Source: Amycolatopsis tucumanensis | Lineage (GTDB): Bacteria > Actinomycetota > Actinomycetes > Mycobacteriales > Pseudonocardiaceae | Length of the DNA stretch: 64,000 nt | Assembly: GCF_021654135.1 (NCBI RefSeq) | Contig: NZ_JAKGSD010000001.1 | Location: forward strand, 186,001 to 250,000 | Reading direction: 5' to 3' | Shown here: positions 50,046 to 58,477 of the stretch, in pieces | How positions within the stretch are numbered: the stretch's first letter is position 1 | Layout of the letters: each line of letters opens with the position of its first letter | The notes under the pieces: generated by a model | Seen by the model: the letters and a program-made list of their open reading frames with translations, nothing else | What the model was told of the DNA's origin: nothing | Databases searched by the model: none | Translations under genes and position numbers: made by a program

Positions 50046-50633
50046 ATGAAGGCAGGATCGCGTGTCGCCCTCGGTGTCGGGCTCGGCTACCTACTGGGCC
50101 GCACGAAGAAGATGCGCCTGGCGCTGATGATCGCGGCCGCGGGAGCGACCGGCAAGACCGGCGTCACCCCGGGGAAGCTGCTGCAGAACGGCCTGAGCCA
50201 GCTCGGCTCGTCCGCGGAGCTGACGAAACTGACCGACGTCGCCCGCGACCAGCTGCTCAGCGCGGCGAAGGCGGCCGCCGTGACGGCGGCCTCGCAGCGC
50301 ATCGAGTCGCTCAGCGAGCGCCTCCAGGACGGTGCGAAGCGCCCGTCCGCGGACGAGGGCGCCGAAGAGGAGCCGGAGGACACCGACGAGGAGACCGAGG
50401 ACCGGGCCGAAGAAGCGCCCGAAGAGGACGAAGAGTCCCAGGAAGAGCCGGAGGAGGAGCCCGAAGAGGAGCCCGCGCCACCCGCGCGCGCCCGCCGCAC
50501 CGCCACCCGGCGCCGGCGGCCCGAGCCCGAGCCGGAGCCGGAGGATGAGGACGAAGAGCCCGCTCCCACCCGGGCGCGCCGCACCGGCCGGGCGGCCGCC
50601 GCCCGCACCCCGGTCCGCCGGGCGCGGAGGTGA
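50046..50633 (+). CDS. gas-vesicle-operon accessory protein, acidic/Arg-rich tail
   Basis: 195 residues; AGGAGG sits 7 bases before ATG 50046. Residues 1-30 form one possible membrane or amphipathic helix (VALGVGLGYLLGRTKKMRLALM), and a helical region to ~100 follows. The second half alternates Glu/Asp runs with Arg-rich patches ending in RRARR. It occupies the position of gvpY/gvpZ-like accessory genes in Streptomyces clusters; direct homology is not certain. Overlap with the next gene (GTGA) ties it to the operon. Confidence 0.75.
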   Translation: MKAGSRVALGVGLGYLLGRTKKMRLALMIAAAGATGKTGVTPGKLLQNGLSQLGSSAELTKLTDVARDQLLSAAKAAAVTAASQRIESLSERLQDGAKRPSADEGAEEEPEDTDEETEDRAEEAPEEDEESQEEPEEEPEEEPAPPARARRTATRRRRPEPEPEPEDEDEEPAPTRARRTGRAAAARTPVRRARR

Positions 50634-51661
50634 GCGCCGTGGCCACCGACCAGATCAGGAAGACTCTCGAGAAGACCACCGACACGGCCTCCGGCGTGGC
50701 CGACGCCGCCCCGAAGCCGTCCAGCGAGCTGACCGAAGCGCTGCGCAAACTGGCCGGCGCGGTCACCACCCGCGCGTCGACCTCGCTGGCGAACCGGATC
50801 ACCTCGACCTCCGGGCGCCTTCAGGACTACGCCTCCGGTGGCGGCGGTGGCGGCCTGATCGAAGCCGTCACCGGCGGCAAGCCCAGCGTCAAGGGCAAGG
50901 CGATGATGGGCGCGGTCAAGGGCGGGCTGTCCGGGCTCGCGGACAAGGTGAAGGACGCCGTTTCCGGCGGCGGTGGTGGCGGGGGCGGCAAGCTCAAGGT
51001 CACCAACATCGTCGAGCAGGCCGACATCGGCGCCCCGATCGACCTGGTGTACGACCAGTGGACCCGCTTCACCGAGTTCCCGCGCTTCATGAAGAAGGTC
51101 GAGAACGTCGACCAGACCAGCGACGAGAAGCTGACCTGGAAGGCGCAGATCTTCTGGTCGCACCGCACGTGGGAGTCCACGATCCTCGAACAGGTCCCCA
51201 ACGAGCGCATCGTGTGGCGCTCCAAGGGTGAGAAGGGGCACGTCGACGGCGCGGTCACCTTCCACGAGCTGACCCCGGACCTGACCCGCGTCGTGCTGGT
51301 GCTGGAGTACCACCCGCAGGGCCTGTTCGAGCGCACCGGCAACATCTGGCGGGCCCAGGGGCGGCGCGCGCGGCTGGAGCTCAAGCACTTCCAGCGGCAC
51401 GTGATGACCGAAGCGATCCTGCACCCGGACGAGGTGGAGGGCTGGCGCGGCGAGATCCACGACGGCCAGGTCCAGGACAGCGACGAGGAACCGGAGGAGG
51501 AACCCGAGGAGCCGGAGCCCGACGAGGCCGAGGCGCCCGACGAGGAAGAACCGGACGAGGAAGAACCCGAAGACGAAGAGCCCGAAGAAGAGGCCGAGGA
51601 ACCGCCGGCGCGGCGGACACGCGCCCGGGCGTCGGCGGGCAGAGGACGGAGCAGGCGATGA
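50630..51661 (+). CDS. SRPBCC-domain gas-vesicle accessory protein
   Basis: 343 residues. The N-terminal ~125 residues are helical with two poly-Gly linkers. A START/SRPBCC (polyketide cyclase-like) domain covers about 125-270 ([37 protein letters not shown]). The tail is a long Glu/Asp/Pro-rich stretch ending in Arg-rich residues like those of the preceding protein. SRPBCC proteins recur in actinobacterial gas vesicle clusters. Its role may be to chaperone hydrophobic GvpA (inference). GTGA and ATGA overlaps on both sides. Confidence 0.82.
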   Translation: MSAVATDQIRKTLEKTTDTASGVADAAPKPSSELTEALRKLAGAVTTRASTSLANRITSTSGRLQDYASGGGGGGLIEAVTGGKPSVKGKAMMGAVKGGLSGLADKVKDAVSGGGGGGGGKLKVTNIVEQADIGAPIDLVYDQWTRFTEFPRFMKKVENVDQTSDEKLTWKAQIFWSHRTWESTILEQVPNERIVWRSKGEKGHVDGAVTFHELTPDLTRVVLVLEYHPQGLFERTGNIWRAQGRRARLELKHFQRHVMTEAILHPDEVEGWRGEIHDGQVQDSDEEPEEEPEEPEPDEAEAPDEEEPDEEEPEDEEPEEEAEEPPARRTRARASAGRGRSRR

Positions 51662-52053
51662 CGACAGCGGTGCAGCCGTCGGGCGGCGGCGGGGGCCTGG
51701 ACCGGCCCACCTCCAGCAGCCTCGCGGACGTGATCGACACGATCCTGGACAAGGGACTCGTCCTGGACGCCTACGTGCGCGTGTCGCTGGTCGGGATCGA
51801 ACTGCTGACCATCGACGCCCGGGTCGTCATCGCGAGCGTGGACACCTACCTGCGGTTCGCCGAGGCGGTGAACCGGCTGGACATCTCCGACACCGAGCAG
51901 AAGGGCCTGCCGGACCTGCTGGAGGACGTGACCTCCGGCGGCTCGAAGGCGAAGACCCGGGGAGCGCTGGAAGCCGCGGGCGAGAAGCTGCAGGACCTCC
52001 TCGGCGGCGACGAGGAGCCGGAGCGCGCCCGCCGGAAGGGCGGTGGGCGATGA
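51658..52053 (+). CDS. gvpA: gas vesicle structural protein GvpA
   Basis: 131 residues. The conserved GvpA core spans residues ~20-75: [20 protein letters not shown], then [21 protein letters not shown] and [15 protein letters not shown]. The core matches GvpA more closely than GvpJ. As in Streptomyces GvpA there is a C-terminal extension (~55 residues, Lys/Glu/Arg-rich) not found in cyanobacterial GvpA. It forms the ribbed gas vesicle wall. The ATG overlaps the preceding stop and its own stop overlaps gvpF (ATGA). Confidence 0.92.
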   Translation: MTTAVQPSGGGGGLDRPTSSSLADVIDTILDKGLVLDAYVRVSLVGIELLTIDARVVIASVDTYLRFAEAVNRLDISDTEQKGLPDLLEDVTSGGSKAKTRGALEAAGEKLQDLLGGDEEPERARRKGGGR

Positions 52054-52814
52054 GCGAGGAGCGGGAGACGGTGGTCTACGTGTACGGCATCGTGCCGTCC
52101 GACGTCGAGACCGATCCGGAGGCCCGTGGCGTCGGCGACCCGCCTGCCGAGGTCCGCGCGGTCAAGCACGACCGGATCGCCGCGCTGGTGAGCGAGGTCC
52201 CGCGGGACAAGCCGCTCGGGCGGCCGGAGGACCTCACCGCGCACGCGGCGCTGCTCGACGCGGCCGCCGCCGAGGTGCCGGTGCTGCCGTTGCGCTTCGG
52301 CGCCGTGGTCACCGACGAGGACGCCGTGCGCACGGAACTGCTCGAAGCCAACCAGGACGACTTCGTCGCGGCACTGGACGAGCTGGAGGGCAAGGCGCAG
52401 TACGTCGTGAAGGCGCGCTACGTGGAGGAGACCATCCTGCGCGAGATCCTCGAGTCCGACGAGAAGCTCGCCCAGTTGCGGGAGGCGATCCGCGGGAAGT
52501 CCGAGGACGCCACGCGCAACGAGCGGATCGCGCTGGGCGAGGGGATCGGCAACGCGATCGCCGCCCGGCGCGATGCCGACACGAAGCGGGTCGCCGACGC
52601 GCTCGCCGAGATCGGCGCCCAGGTCGCCCCGCGCGAGCCGACGCACGAAGAGGACGCGGTGCACCTCGCGTGCCTCGTCGAGACGGCGAAGCAGTCCGAT
52701 CTGGAGGAAGCCGTCGACCGCGTCGCGCGGGACTGGTCGGGCCGCGCCGAGGTGCGCCTGCTGGGCCCGCTCGCGGCGTACGACTTCGTCGTGACACAAC
52801 GGCCGGAGGCGTAG
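52050..52814 (+). CDS. gvpF: gas vesicle protein GvpF
   Basis: 254 residues, GvpF/GvpL family. It starts [12 protein letters not shown], has the conserved [16 protein letters not shown] block near residue 80 and the closing [11 protein letters not shown]. GvpF lies on the gas-facing wall surface and acts during vesicle nucleation. It is followed 3 bp later by gvpG; the second GvpF/L homologue is at 53724. Confidence 0.93.
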   Translation: MSEERETVVYVYGIVPSDVETDPEARGVGDPPAEVRAVKHDRIAALVSEVPRDKPLGRPEDLTAHAALLDAAAAEVPVLPLRFGAVVTDEDAVRTELLEANQDDFVAALDELEGKAQYVVKARYVEETILREILESDEKLAQLREAIRGKSEDATRNERIALGEGIGNAIAARRDADTKRVADALAEIGAQVAPREPTHEEDAVHLACLVETAKQSDLEEAVDRVARDWSGRAEVRLLGPLAAYDFVVTQRPEA

Positions 52815-52817
52815 CGC

Positions 52818-53063
52818 ATGGGCCTGCTGTCCGGGATCCTCGGCCTCCCGCTGCTGCCGGTGCGCGGCGTGATCCAGCTCGGCGAGCTGATCCAGCGCCG
52901 GGTCAACGAGGAACTCGCCGCGCCCGCGTCGATCCGCCGCGAACTCGAAGCGGCGGAGGAGAAGCGCGCGGCGGGGGAGATCACGGCGGAGGAGGAGGCC
53001 GAGGTCCAGCAGCAGGTCCTGCGGCGGCTGGACGTGACGGAGACCGACGAGAAGGAGAGGTGA
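52818..53063 (+). CDS. gvpG: gas vesicle protein GvpG
   Basis: 81 residues, typical GvpG size. The N-terminal GLLSGILGLPLLPVRGVIQLGELIQRRVNEEL is the family signature and the C-terminal part is a charged helix (EEEAEVQQQVLRRLD). It is an assembly protein required in small amounts in other organisms. Located between gvpF and gvpO in tight spacing. Confidence 0.93.
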   Translation: MGLLSGILGLPLLPVRGVIQLGELIQRRVNEELAAPASIRRELEAAEEKRAAGEITAEEEAEVQQQVLRRLDVTETDEKER

Positions 53064-53070
53064 CCGCCAA

Positions 53071-53373
53071 GTGGCTGCACGCGATGAGGCCGGCGGAGAC
53101 GGCGTGCTGTCCGCGCCGGAAGCGGCGTCGCGGGCGCTCGCCCACGCCGGCGAGCTGATCAGCCGGAACCCGGTGTCGGTCACCTCGGTCGAACCCACCG
53201 ACGACGGCTGGCTCGTCGAGCTCGAAGTGCTGGAGGACCGGCGGATCCCGTCCTCGGCCGACATGCTCGCCCTGTACGAGCTGGAACTCGGCGCCGACGG
53301 GGAGCTGCTCGCCTACCGGCGCACCAAGCGGTACGTCCGCGGCCGGGCCGACAGCGGAAGCGGGGTGTCCTGA
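53071..53373 (+). CDS. gvpO: gas vesicle protein GvpO
   Basis: 100 residues. The segment NPVSVTSVEPTDDGWLVELEVLEDRRIPSSADMLALYELELGADGELL followed by YRRTKRYVRG is the GvpO hallmark. In Streptomyces gvpO usually precedes gvpA; here it lies after gvpG. The start is GTG 53071, with GGAGAGG 12 bases upstream. Function is not known beyond requirement for vesicles in haloarchaea. Confidence 0.9.
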   Translation: MAARDEAGGDGVLSAPEAASRALAHAGELISRNPVSVTSVEPTDDGWLVELEVLEDRRIPSSADMLALYELELGADGELLAYRRTKRYVRGRADSGSGVS

Positions 53374-53374
53374 C

Positions 53375-53740
53375 ATGGCCGCAGGGCAGCCGGCCACCAC
53401 CCCCGGCGGAGGCGGGTCGCCCGCGCTGGGCAACCACCAGCCCGCCAACCTGGGGGACATCCTGGAGAGAGTGCTCGACAAGGGGCTGGTGATCGCCGGG
53501 GACATCCGGGTCAACCTGCTCGACATCGAACTGCTGACCATCAAGCTGCGCCTGGTGATCGCGTCGCTGGAGACCGCGCGCGAGGTCGGGATCAACTGGT
53601 GGGAAAGCGATCCGTGGCTCTCCGGCGACACCACGCGCCTGCAGCGGGAGAACCGCGAGCTGCGTGCCCGCGTCGAGGAGCTGGAGGGCACGGGCGACCA
53701 CGCCGTGATCGAGGACCGGCACGGTGACCGAGGTGCTTGA
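53375..53740 (+). CDS. gvpJ: GvpA-family minor protein GvpJ
   Basis: 121 residues. The GvpA/J core at ~24-75 reads LGDILERVLDKGLVIAGDIRVNLLDIELLTIKLRLVIASLETA, with the I/L-x-V-NLLDIELL variant that separates GvpJ from GvpA. A coiled-coil-like tail (RLQRENRELRARVEELEG) follows. GvpJ probably helps close or shape the conical tips. It overlaps gvpL by 17 bp. Confidence 0.9.
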   Translation: MAAGQPATTPGGGGSPALGNHQPANLGDILERVLDKGLVIAGDIRVNLLDIELLTIKLRLVIASLETAREVGINWWESDPWLSGDTTRLQRENRELRARVEELEGTGDHAVIEDRHGDRGA

Positions 53741-54500
53741 GGACAGCGGGATCTGGCTCTACGCCGTGGCCCGGCGGGAGAACGCCGGCGCGGCGGGCGA
53801 ACTGCGCGGCGTCGCCGGGGAGGCCCTGCGCGCAGTGGAGGCCGGCGAGCTGGCGGCCGTCGTCGGCGACGTGCCACTGGAGACGTTCGGCGAGGAGGCC
53901 CTGCACCGCAACCTGGAGGACCTGGACTGGCTCGGCGCCGTGGCCCGCGCGCACGACGCCGTGGTCGGCGCCCTCGCCGGCGCCGGTCCGGTCGTGCCGG
54001 TGCGGCTGGCCACGGTGTACCGCGACGAGCACGGCGTGCGCCGCGTCCTCGAACACCGCGGGCACGAGCTGGCGCGCACCCTGGATCGTGTGGCCGGGCG
54101 GACCGAGTGGGGCGTCAAGGTCTTCCTCGAGGAGCCGCCGCCGGCCGGGCGTGCGGAGACGCCGTCCCGCCGGGGGGCCGGGACGGCGTACCTCGCCCGG
54201 CGCCGCGCCGAACGCGACGCGCGCGCGGACGCCGAACGGCTCGCGCGCGAACAGGCCGCGAAGGTCCACTCCAGACTCGCGGCGCTGGCCGCCGGCGCGC
54301 GCCTGCACCCGTTGCAGAGCAAGGCGTTGTCCGGTGACGACCAGCAGATGGTGCTCAACGCCGCCTACCTCGTCGGCGACGACGACGCGCGTGCCTTCGC
54401 CGAGGCGGTGGCGGCCTGCGACGACGACAGCCCGGCGATCCGGGTCCAGCTCACCGGGCCGTGGCCGCCGTACTCGTTCTCGTCCTTGGAGGAAACATGA
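53724..54500 (+). CDS. gvpL: gas vesicle protein GvpL (GvpF/L family)
   Basis: 258 residues. It begins IWLYAVARREN, keeps the conserved VVPVRLATVYRDEHGVRRVLEH segment and ends LTGPWPPYSF. It contains an Arg/Ala-rich helical insertion (about residues 150-185). It is an assembly factor that in haloarchaea binds several other Gvps. The GTG start lies inside the end of gvpJ. Confidence 0.92.
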   Translation: MTEVLEDSGIWLYAVARRENAGAAGELRGVAGEALRAVEAGELAAVVGDVPLETFGEEALHRNLEDLDWLGAVARAHDAVVGALAGAGPVVPVRLATVYRDEHGVRRVLEHRGHELARTLDRVAGRTEWGVKVFLEEPPPAGRAETPSRRGAGTAYLARRRAERDARADAERLAREQAAKVHSRLAALAAGARLHPLQSKALSGDDQQMVLNAAYLVGDDDARAFAEAVAACDDDSPAIRVQLTGPWPPYSFSSLEET

Positions 54501-54688
54501 CCGAACCGCTTCCCGCGCCCGTCGCCGACCAGCCCGTGGCGCTGGTCGACCTCCTCGACCGGGTCCTCGCCGGCGGGGTCGTCGTGACGGGTGAGATCAC
54601 CCTGTCCATCGCCGACGTCGACCTCGTGCACATCTCGCTGCGGACGCTGCTGTCCTCGGTGAGCGCACTGCAGCCCGCCGATGACTGA
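54497..54688 (+). CDS. gvpS: GvpA-family minor protein GvpS
   Basis: 63 residues, the shortest of three GvpA-fold proteins in the operon. The core VALVDLLDRVLAGGVVVTGEITLSIADVDLVHISLRTLLSSV is the GvpS/GvpM variant. ATG 54497 overlaps the gvpL stop (ATGA), and the gene overlaps gvpK by 8 bp. Confidence 0.88.
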   Translation: MTEPLPAPVADQPVALVDLLDRVLAGGVVVTGEITLSIADVDLVHISLRTLLSSVSALQPADD

Positions 54689-54971
54689 CCCCGCGAAGCG
54701 CCGCATCGACACCGATCCGGACAGCGTCGAGCGCGGTCTGGCCAGTCTCGTGCTGACCGTGGTGGAACTGCTGCGGCAACTGATGGAAAAGCAGGCGCTG
54801 CGCCGGGTGGACCGCGGCGACCTCACCGACGAGCAGGTCGAGGCGATCGGGCTGACGCTCATGCGGCTGGACGAGCGCATGGCGGAACTGTGCGAGCATT
54901 TCGGCGTGTCCCCGGAGGAATTGAACATCGATCTCGGCCCGCTCGGCCCGTTGCTGGCGGATCGGCGGTGA
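54681..54971 (+). CDS. gvpK: gas vesicle protein GvpK
   Basis: 96 residues. The conserved GvpK sequence RIDTDPDSVERGLASLVLTVVELLRQLMEKQALRRVD leads the protein, and RLDERMAELCEHFGVSPEELNIDLGPLG follows. It is the last gene of the operon, as in Streptomyces. gvpN and gvpC are not present anywhere in the window. Confidence 0.93.
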   Translation: MTDPAKRRIDTDPDSVERGLASLVLTVVELLRQLMEKQALRRVDRGDLTDEQVEAIGLTLMRLDERMAELCEHFGVSPEELNIDLGPLGPLLADRR

Positions 54972-54981
54972 TGTGAAATAG

Positions 54982-55006
54982 GTTTCATCGGGAATTGTCC
55001 GGGAAT
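54982..55006 (+). promoter_or_regulatory. SigF/SigB-type promoter before the GlsB-like gene
   Basis: GTTT (54982-54985), 15-bp spacer, GGGAAT (55001-55006): one mismatch from GTTT-N15-17-GGGTAT. It lies 30 bp before ATG 55037, directly after gvpK. Confidence 0.45.
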
Positions 55007-55036
55007 CCGGAACCATCGCCGAACAATGGAGTTGCG

Positions 55037-55318
55037 ATGGCTATATCCGGAATCATCAGTGCCTTGGTCGTGGGGCTGGTCATCGGTGTTCTCGGCCGGC
55101 TGCTCGCGCCCGGCAAGCAGAACATCCCGATCTGGCTGACCATCGTCGTCGGTATCGTCGCGGCCTTCGCAGGCACCGCGATCGCCCGGGGTGTCGGGTA
55201 CGCCGACACCGACGGTATCGACTGGCTCGAAGTGCTGACCCAGCTGGTGCTCGCCGTCCTCGGGGTCTCGCTGGCCACCGCCCTGCGGGGCGGCCGCCGG
55301 CGCAAGCTCATGCACTGA
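55037..55318 (+). CDS. GlsB/YeaQ/YmgE-family stress membrane protein
   Basis: 93 residues, three hydrophobic helices. The N-terminus (ISGIISALVVGLVIGVLGRLLAPGKQ) matches the transglycosylase-associated/GlsB family, whose members are induced by general stress; the biochemical role is unknown. ATG 55037 is chosen over an upstream frame from 54995 because the helix begins here. It sits behind a SigF-like promoter just after the gas vesicle operon. Confidence 0.87.
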   Translation: MAISGIISALVVGLVIGVLGRLLAPGKQNIPIWLTIVVGIVAAFAGTAIARGVGYADTDGIDWLEVLTQLVLAVLGVSLATALRGGRRRKLMH

Positions 55319-55330
55319 CCCCCTTCCCGG

Positions 55331-55369
55331 CCCGGCCCGGTCCGGACACCGTTTCCGGCCCGGGCCGGG
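55331..55369 (+). terminator. GC-rich hairpin after the GlsB-like gene
   Basis: CCCGGCCCGG (55331-55340, with a shifted copy from 55326) pairs with CCGGGCCGGG (55360-55369) over a 19-nt loop. It probably separates this gene from the downstream membrane protein gene. Confidence 0.5.
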
Positions 55370-55400
55370 CGCCCGGTCCCCTCATTCACGGATGTGAAAG

Positions 55401-56234
55401 ATGAACGTCACCCAATTCTGGAACGACGCGGTCGGGAAAGTGATCACTTTCCTGCCGAAGTTCGCGGTGTTCCTCGTCGTGCTGATCGTCGGCTGGCTGG
55501 TCGCGAAAGCGTTGCGCAAGGTCGTCAAAGTCGTGCTCGAACGGGTCGGTTTCGACCGGGCGGTGGAGCGCGGCGGAATCAAGCGTGCGCTGGAACAGTC
55601 CCGGTACGACGCGAGCGGGCTGCTGGCCGCGCTCGTGTACTACGCGGTCCTGCTGATCGCCCTGCAGCTGGCGTTCGGCGTGTTCGGGCCGAACCCGGTC
55701 AGCGCCATCCTGGCGGCGATCGTGGCCTGGCTGCCGCGCGCCATCGTCGCCATCGTCATCGTGATCGTCGCCGCGGCCGTCGGCAGCGCGCTGCACGACC
55801 TGATCCGCGGCGCGATGGGCGGGCTCAGCTACGGTCCGCTGGTCGCGAAGGTGGTGCAGGTCGTGGTGATCGCCTTCGGTGTCATCGCGGCGCTGAACCA
55901 GATCGGCGTGGCCACCACGGTCACCGGGCCGGTGCTGATCGCGCTGCTCGCGACCGTCGGCGGTGTGCTGGTCGTCGGCGCGGGCGGTGGCCTGATGCGG
56001 CCGATGCAGCAGCGCTGGGACCGCTGGCTCAACCGGGCCGAGGAGGAGATCCCGTCGGCCCGCACCAGGGCCGAGGCCTACCGGCGCGGCCGCGAGGACG
56101 CGGAACGGGAAGCCGGCGCGGGCGCCCCGCGGCACGCGGCCGAAACCGCCACGATGCCGCAGGAGCGGACCGCGGCGATGCCGCCGTCGTCGCAGGGCAG
56201 CGCGACGATGCCGCAGGACCGGCCCCCGGCCTGA
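55401..56234 (+). CDS. CmpX/mechanosensitive channel-like membrane protein
   Basis: 277 residues. The N-terminus FLPKFAVFLVVLIVGWLVAKALRKVV is the conserved TM helix repeat found in CmpX and small MscS-related proteins; four more helices follow, with Gly-rich GGVLVVGAGGGLM. The C-terminus is a soluble Arg/Glu-rich tail with three repeats of a TATMPQ/AAMPP type. Its position after gas vesicle and GlsB genes suggests an envelope-stress role (inference). Confidence 0.82.
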   Translation: MNVTQFWNDAVGKVITFLPKFAVFLVVLIVGWLVAKALRKVVKVVLERVGFDRAVERGGIKRALEQSRYDASGLLAALVYYAVLLIALQLAFGVFGPNPVSAILAAIVAWLPRAIVAIVIVIVAAAVGSALHDLIRGAMGGLSYGPLVAKVVQVVVIAFGVIAALNQIGVATTVTGPVLIALLATVGGVLVVGAGGGLMRPMQQRWDRWLNRAEEEIPSARTRAEAYRRGREDAEREAGAGAPRHAAETATMPQERTAAMPPSSQGSATMPQDRPPA

Positions 56235-56245
56235 CGCGCTGAGCC

Positions 56246-56278
56246 GAACGGGGCGCCGCGGCTCGCGGCGCCCCGTTC
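56246..56278. terminator. strong bidirectional terminator
   Basis: Perfect 15-bp stem GAACGGGGCGCCGCG (56246-56260) and CGCGGCGCCCCGTTC (56264-56278) with a 3-nt loop. It is placed between the rightward channel-like gene and the leftward tannase remnant ending at 56290. Confidence 0.85.
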
Positions 56279-56289
56279 TCTTGCCGTTC

Positions 56290-58015
56290 TCAGCGGATTT
56301 TCCGCGTCAGCCAGGTCTCCTCCGGACGGCAGGTGAGCGTGGTGCCGGCCGCCGCGCACCAGGTCTGGTACCCGTGGGAGTAGAGCCGCTGTCCGACCCA
56401 GCGGTAGTCCGCCGGCGCGGCACGGGGTGTGGACGGGACGAAGTTGGCCGCGTCGTCGGCGTTGCCGGTGCCGTCGTAGCGAGCGACCACCGGGTACGGG
56501 AACACCGGGCGGGTGCGGGTGGTCGCGCCGCCCGCGACCGTGGAGGCGACGATCCGGCCCGGCTGCCTGCCGCTTTCCACCCAGGCCATCACCGGAGTCA
56601 GGACGTCGGCGGTGCCGAGCCCGTCGCCGCCACCGCAGTGCGCCATGCCGGGGAACAGGTACAGGCGGGCGAACCCGTCCACCGCGCGCTCGCCCATGGT
56701 CCGCCGCATCGCGTCCCAGTAGGCCAATGTGGACTGTGGTGCGATGTGCTGGTCGTTCCAGCCGTGCCAGAGCAGCAGCTTGCCGCCGCCGCGGCGGAAG
56801 GCGGACAGGTCCGGGTCCATCGCGGCGAGGTAGCTCGACGACTGGACGGTCCGCCAGAACGAATCCACGGTGAACTGCAGGTCCGTCACCCGGAAGTCCG
56901 GGTCTTGCGCGTCCGGGAAGGCGAGGTGGCGCAGGTAGGACTCGGCGAACCTGGCGCTGGCCGGGATCTGCTGCGGGGTGGCCGGGACGAACAGCGTCCA
57001 CTCCAGCTCCGAGCCCCACTCGTGGGCGATCGCCGGTTCCAGGCGGCGGCCCTGCGCGTCGGCGGCCCCCTCGTGCAGTTTGCGCACCACGGCCGATTCG
57101 GCGGGGGGAGAGACAGGTCGCGGAGTCCTGTCCGGGCCTGCAGATCAGCGTGTCCGGATCGAAGTCGCACAGCCGGGGATCGTCGAGGAGGCCGTCGCGC
57201 AGCCCGTCGAGATGATCGCAGGCGGCGAGCACGGCATCGTGGATCAGTGGGAGTTTGCCCGCGAAGAGGATGAAGCCGCCGTCGGCGTCGAGGTTGGCCA
57301 CGACGTTCCACGCGTGGTGGAAGGTGTTCTGCACGGCCATGTTGCCGGCCGGGGCGCCCGCGGCGATGCCGTCGAAGTCGCCTGGGTAGCGCTGGGCCGC
57401 CATGAGCGCTTCGCGGCCGCCGTCGGAGCAGCCGGTGAAGTACGAGTAGGCGAGCCCGCGGCCGTAGAACCGGGCGATGATCGCCTTGGCGACCTCGGCG
57501 GTGACGTGCACGCCGCGGTAGGCGAAGTCGATCTGGGCCTGCGGGTTGTCCAGCGCCCACGATCCGTCGTCGCGGCCCTGGTGTCCCATGTCGGTGGTGG
57601 CGCTGGCGACGGTGCCGTCCCGGACCGGCGGGCAGGTGGCGGCCTGGCCGTAGTCGATCACCGCGCTGCCGCACAGGCCGCCGCACCCGGTCTGCACGTA
57701 TCGCTGGGTCCAGCCGTGCACCGGGAGTCGCAGGACGACGGTGTTCGCCGGCGCGACGGTGCCGCGGACCTCGCAGTACGGCGCGGCACCGGGCACAACC
57801 CTCGCGGACTGGATGGTCACCGGTGCGTCGGTGACGCCCGTGAGGTCGAGGCCGGGCACGTCGGCGCAGTCCATCGCGGGCGGGACGGCGGGCAGGTTCG
57901 CGAGCCCGTCGGCGGTGACGCGCTGGGCCGCGGCGCCCGGCGCGGGCAGCACGCTCGCCGCGACGAGCAGACAGGCGGTGGCGGCGAGACGGCGGAGGGG
58001 TCTGGTGAGGACCAT
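56290..58015 (-). pseudogene. tannase/feruloyl esterase, frameshifted
   Basis: ATG 58015 starts a signal peptide (LRRLAATACLLVAASVLPAP) and a tannase-family enzyme with nucleophile Ser in FTGCSDGGREALMAAQRYP. At a run of six G on the plus strand (57103-57108) the frame is lost. Removing one base restores TCLSPAESAVVRKLHEG and joins the second part (from about 57090), which carries HGWNDQHIAP and the catalytic His in GMAHCGGG. The whole would be about 575 residues, normal for the family. It is either a real recent frameshift or a homopolymer error in the sequence. Confidence 0.85.
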
Positions 58016-58084
58016 CGGCACTTCCCGGTGCGGCCGCGGGTGCACCACGATGCCTTCATCCCACAGGTCTCCAGGAGGGTCGCG

Positions 58085-58456
58085 ATGAAGATCGACGAGC
58101 TGATCGAGAAGGCGAAGAGCTCGGCCGGTGCGAAGCTCGTGTACACCGAGCCCTACGAGAAGGACGGCATCACGGTGATCGCGGCGGCGAGCGTCGCCAG
58201 CGGGGCGGGCGGCGGTGACGGCGTCGACAAGGAGGGGCAGCACGGCGAGGGCGGCGGGTTCGGGGTGACCGCCAGGCCGACCGGCGCCTACGTCATCAAG
58301 GACGGCACGCTGCGGTGGGAGCCGGCCATCGACGTCAACCGGCTGGTCGGTGTCGTCGGCGCGGTCGTGGTGGCCGTGTTGCTCTTCAGCTCGCGCATCG
58401 CGAAGGTGCACGCCCGCCGGGCCATCGCGCGGGCCGCCGCGGTGCCCGCGCCCTGA
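58085..58456 (+). CDS. GerW/YtfJ-family protein
   Basis: 123 residues; CAGGAGGG precedes ATG 58085. It begins MKIDELIEKAKSSAGAKLVYTEPYEKDGITVI and continues GGGFGVTARPTGAYVIKDG, the GerW (YtfJ) pattern. One TM helix near the C-terminus (LVGVVGAVVVAVLLF) is followed by basic residues. YtfJ is a spore protein in Bacillus; actinobacterial homologues have unknown roles. It converges with devR. Confidence 0.87.
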   Translation: MKIDELIEKAKSSAGAKLVYTEPYEKDGITVIAAASVASGAGGGDGVDKEGQHGEGGGFGVTARPTGAYVIKDGTLRWEPAIDVNRLVGVVGAVVVAVLLFSSRIAKVHARRAIARAAAVPAP

Positions 58457-58477
58457 CCGCAGTTCGGCGTGGTGCCG

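Noticed and set aside
51658..54688. gvpA, gvpJ and gvpS as a recent tandem duplication
   Set aside because: They share only the ancient GvpA fold; lengths, tails and key residues differ and match established Gvp subfamilies.
50046..56234. Gas vesicle region as a recent horizontally acquired island
   Set aside because: GC content, codon style and overlapping-gene organisation match the surroundings, and no mobility genes or flanking repeats mark borders. The nearby 133-bp repeat derives from the adjacent gene, not from an element end.
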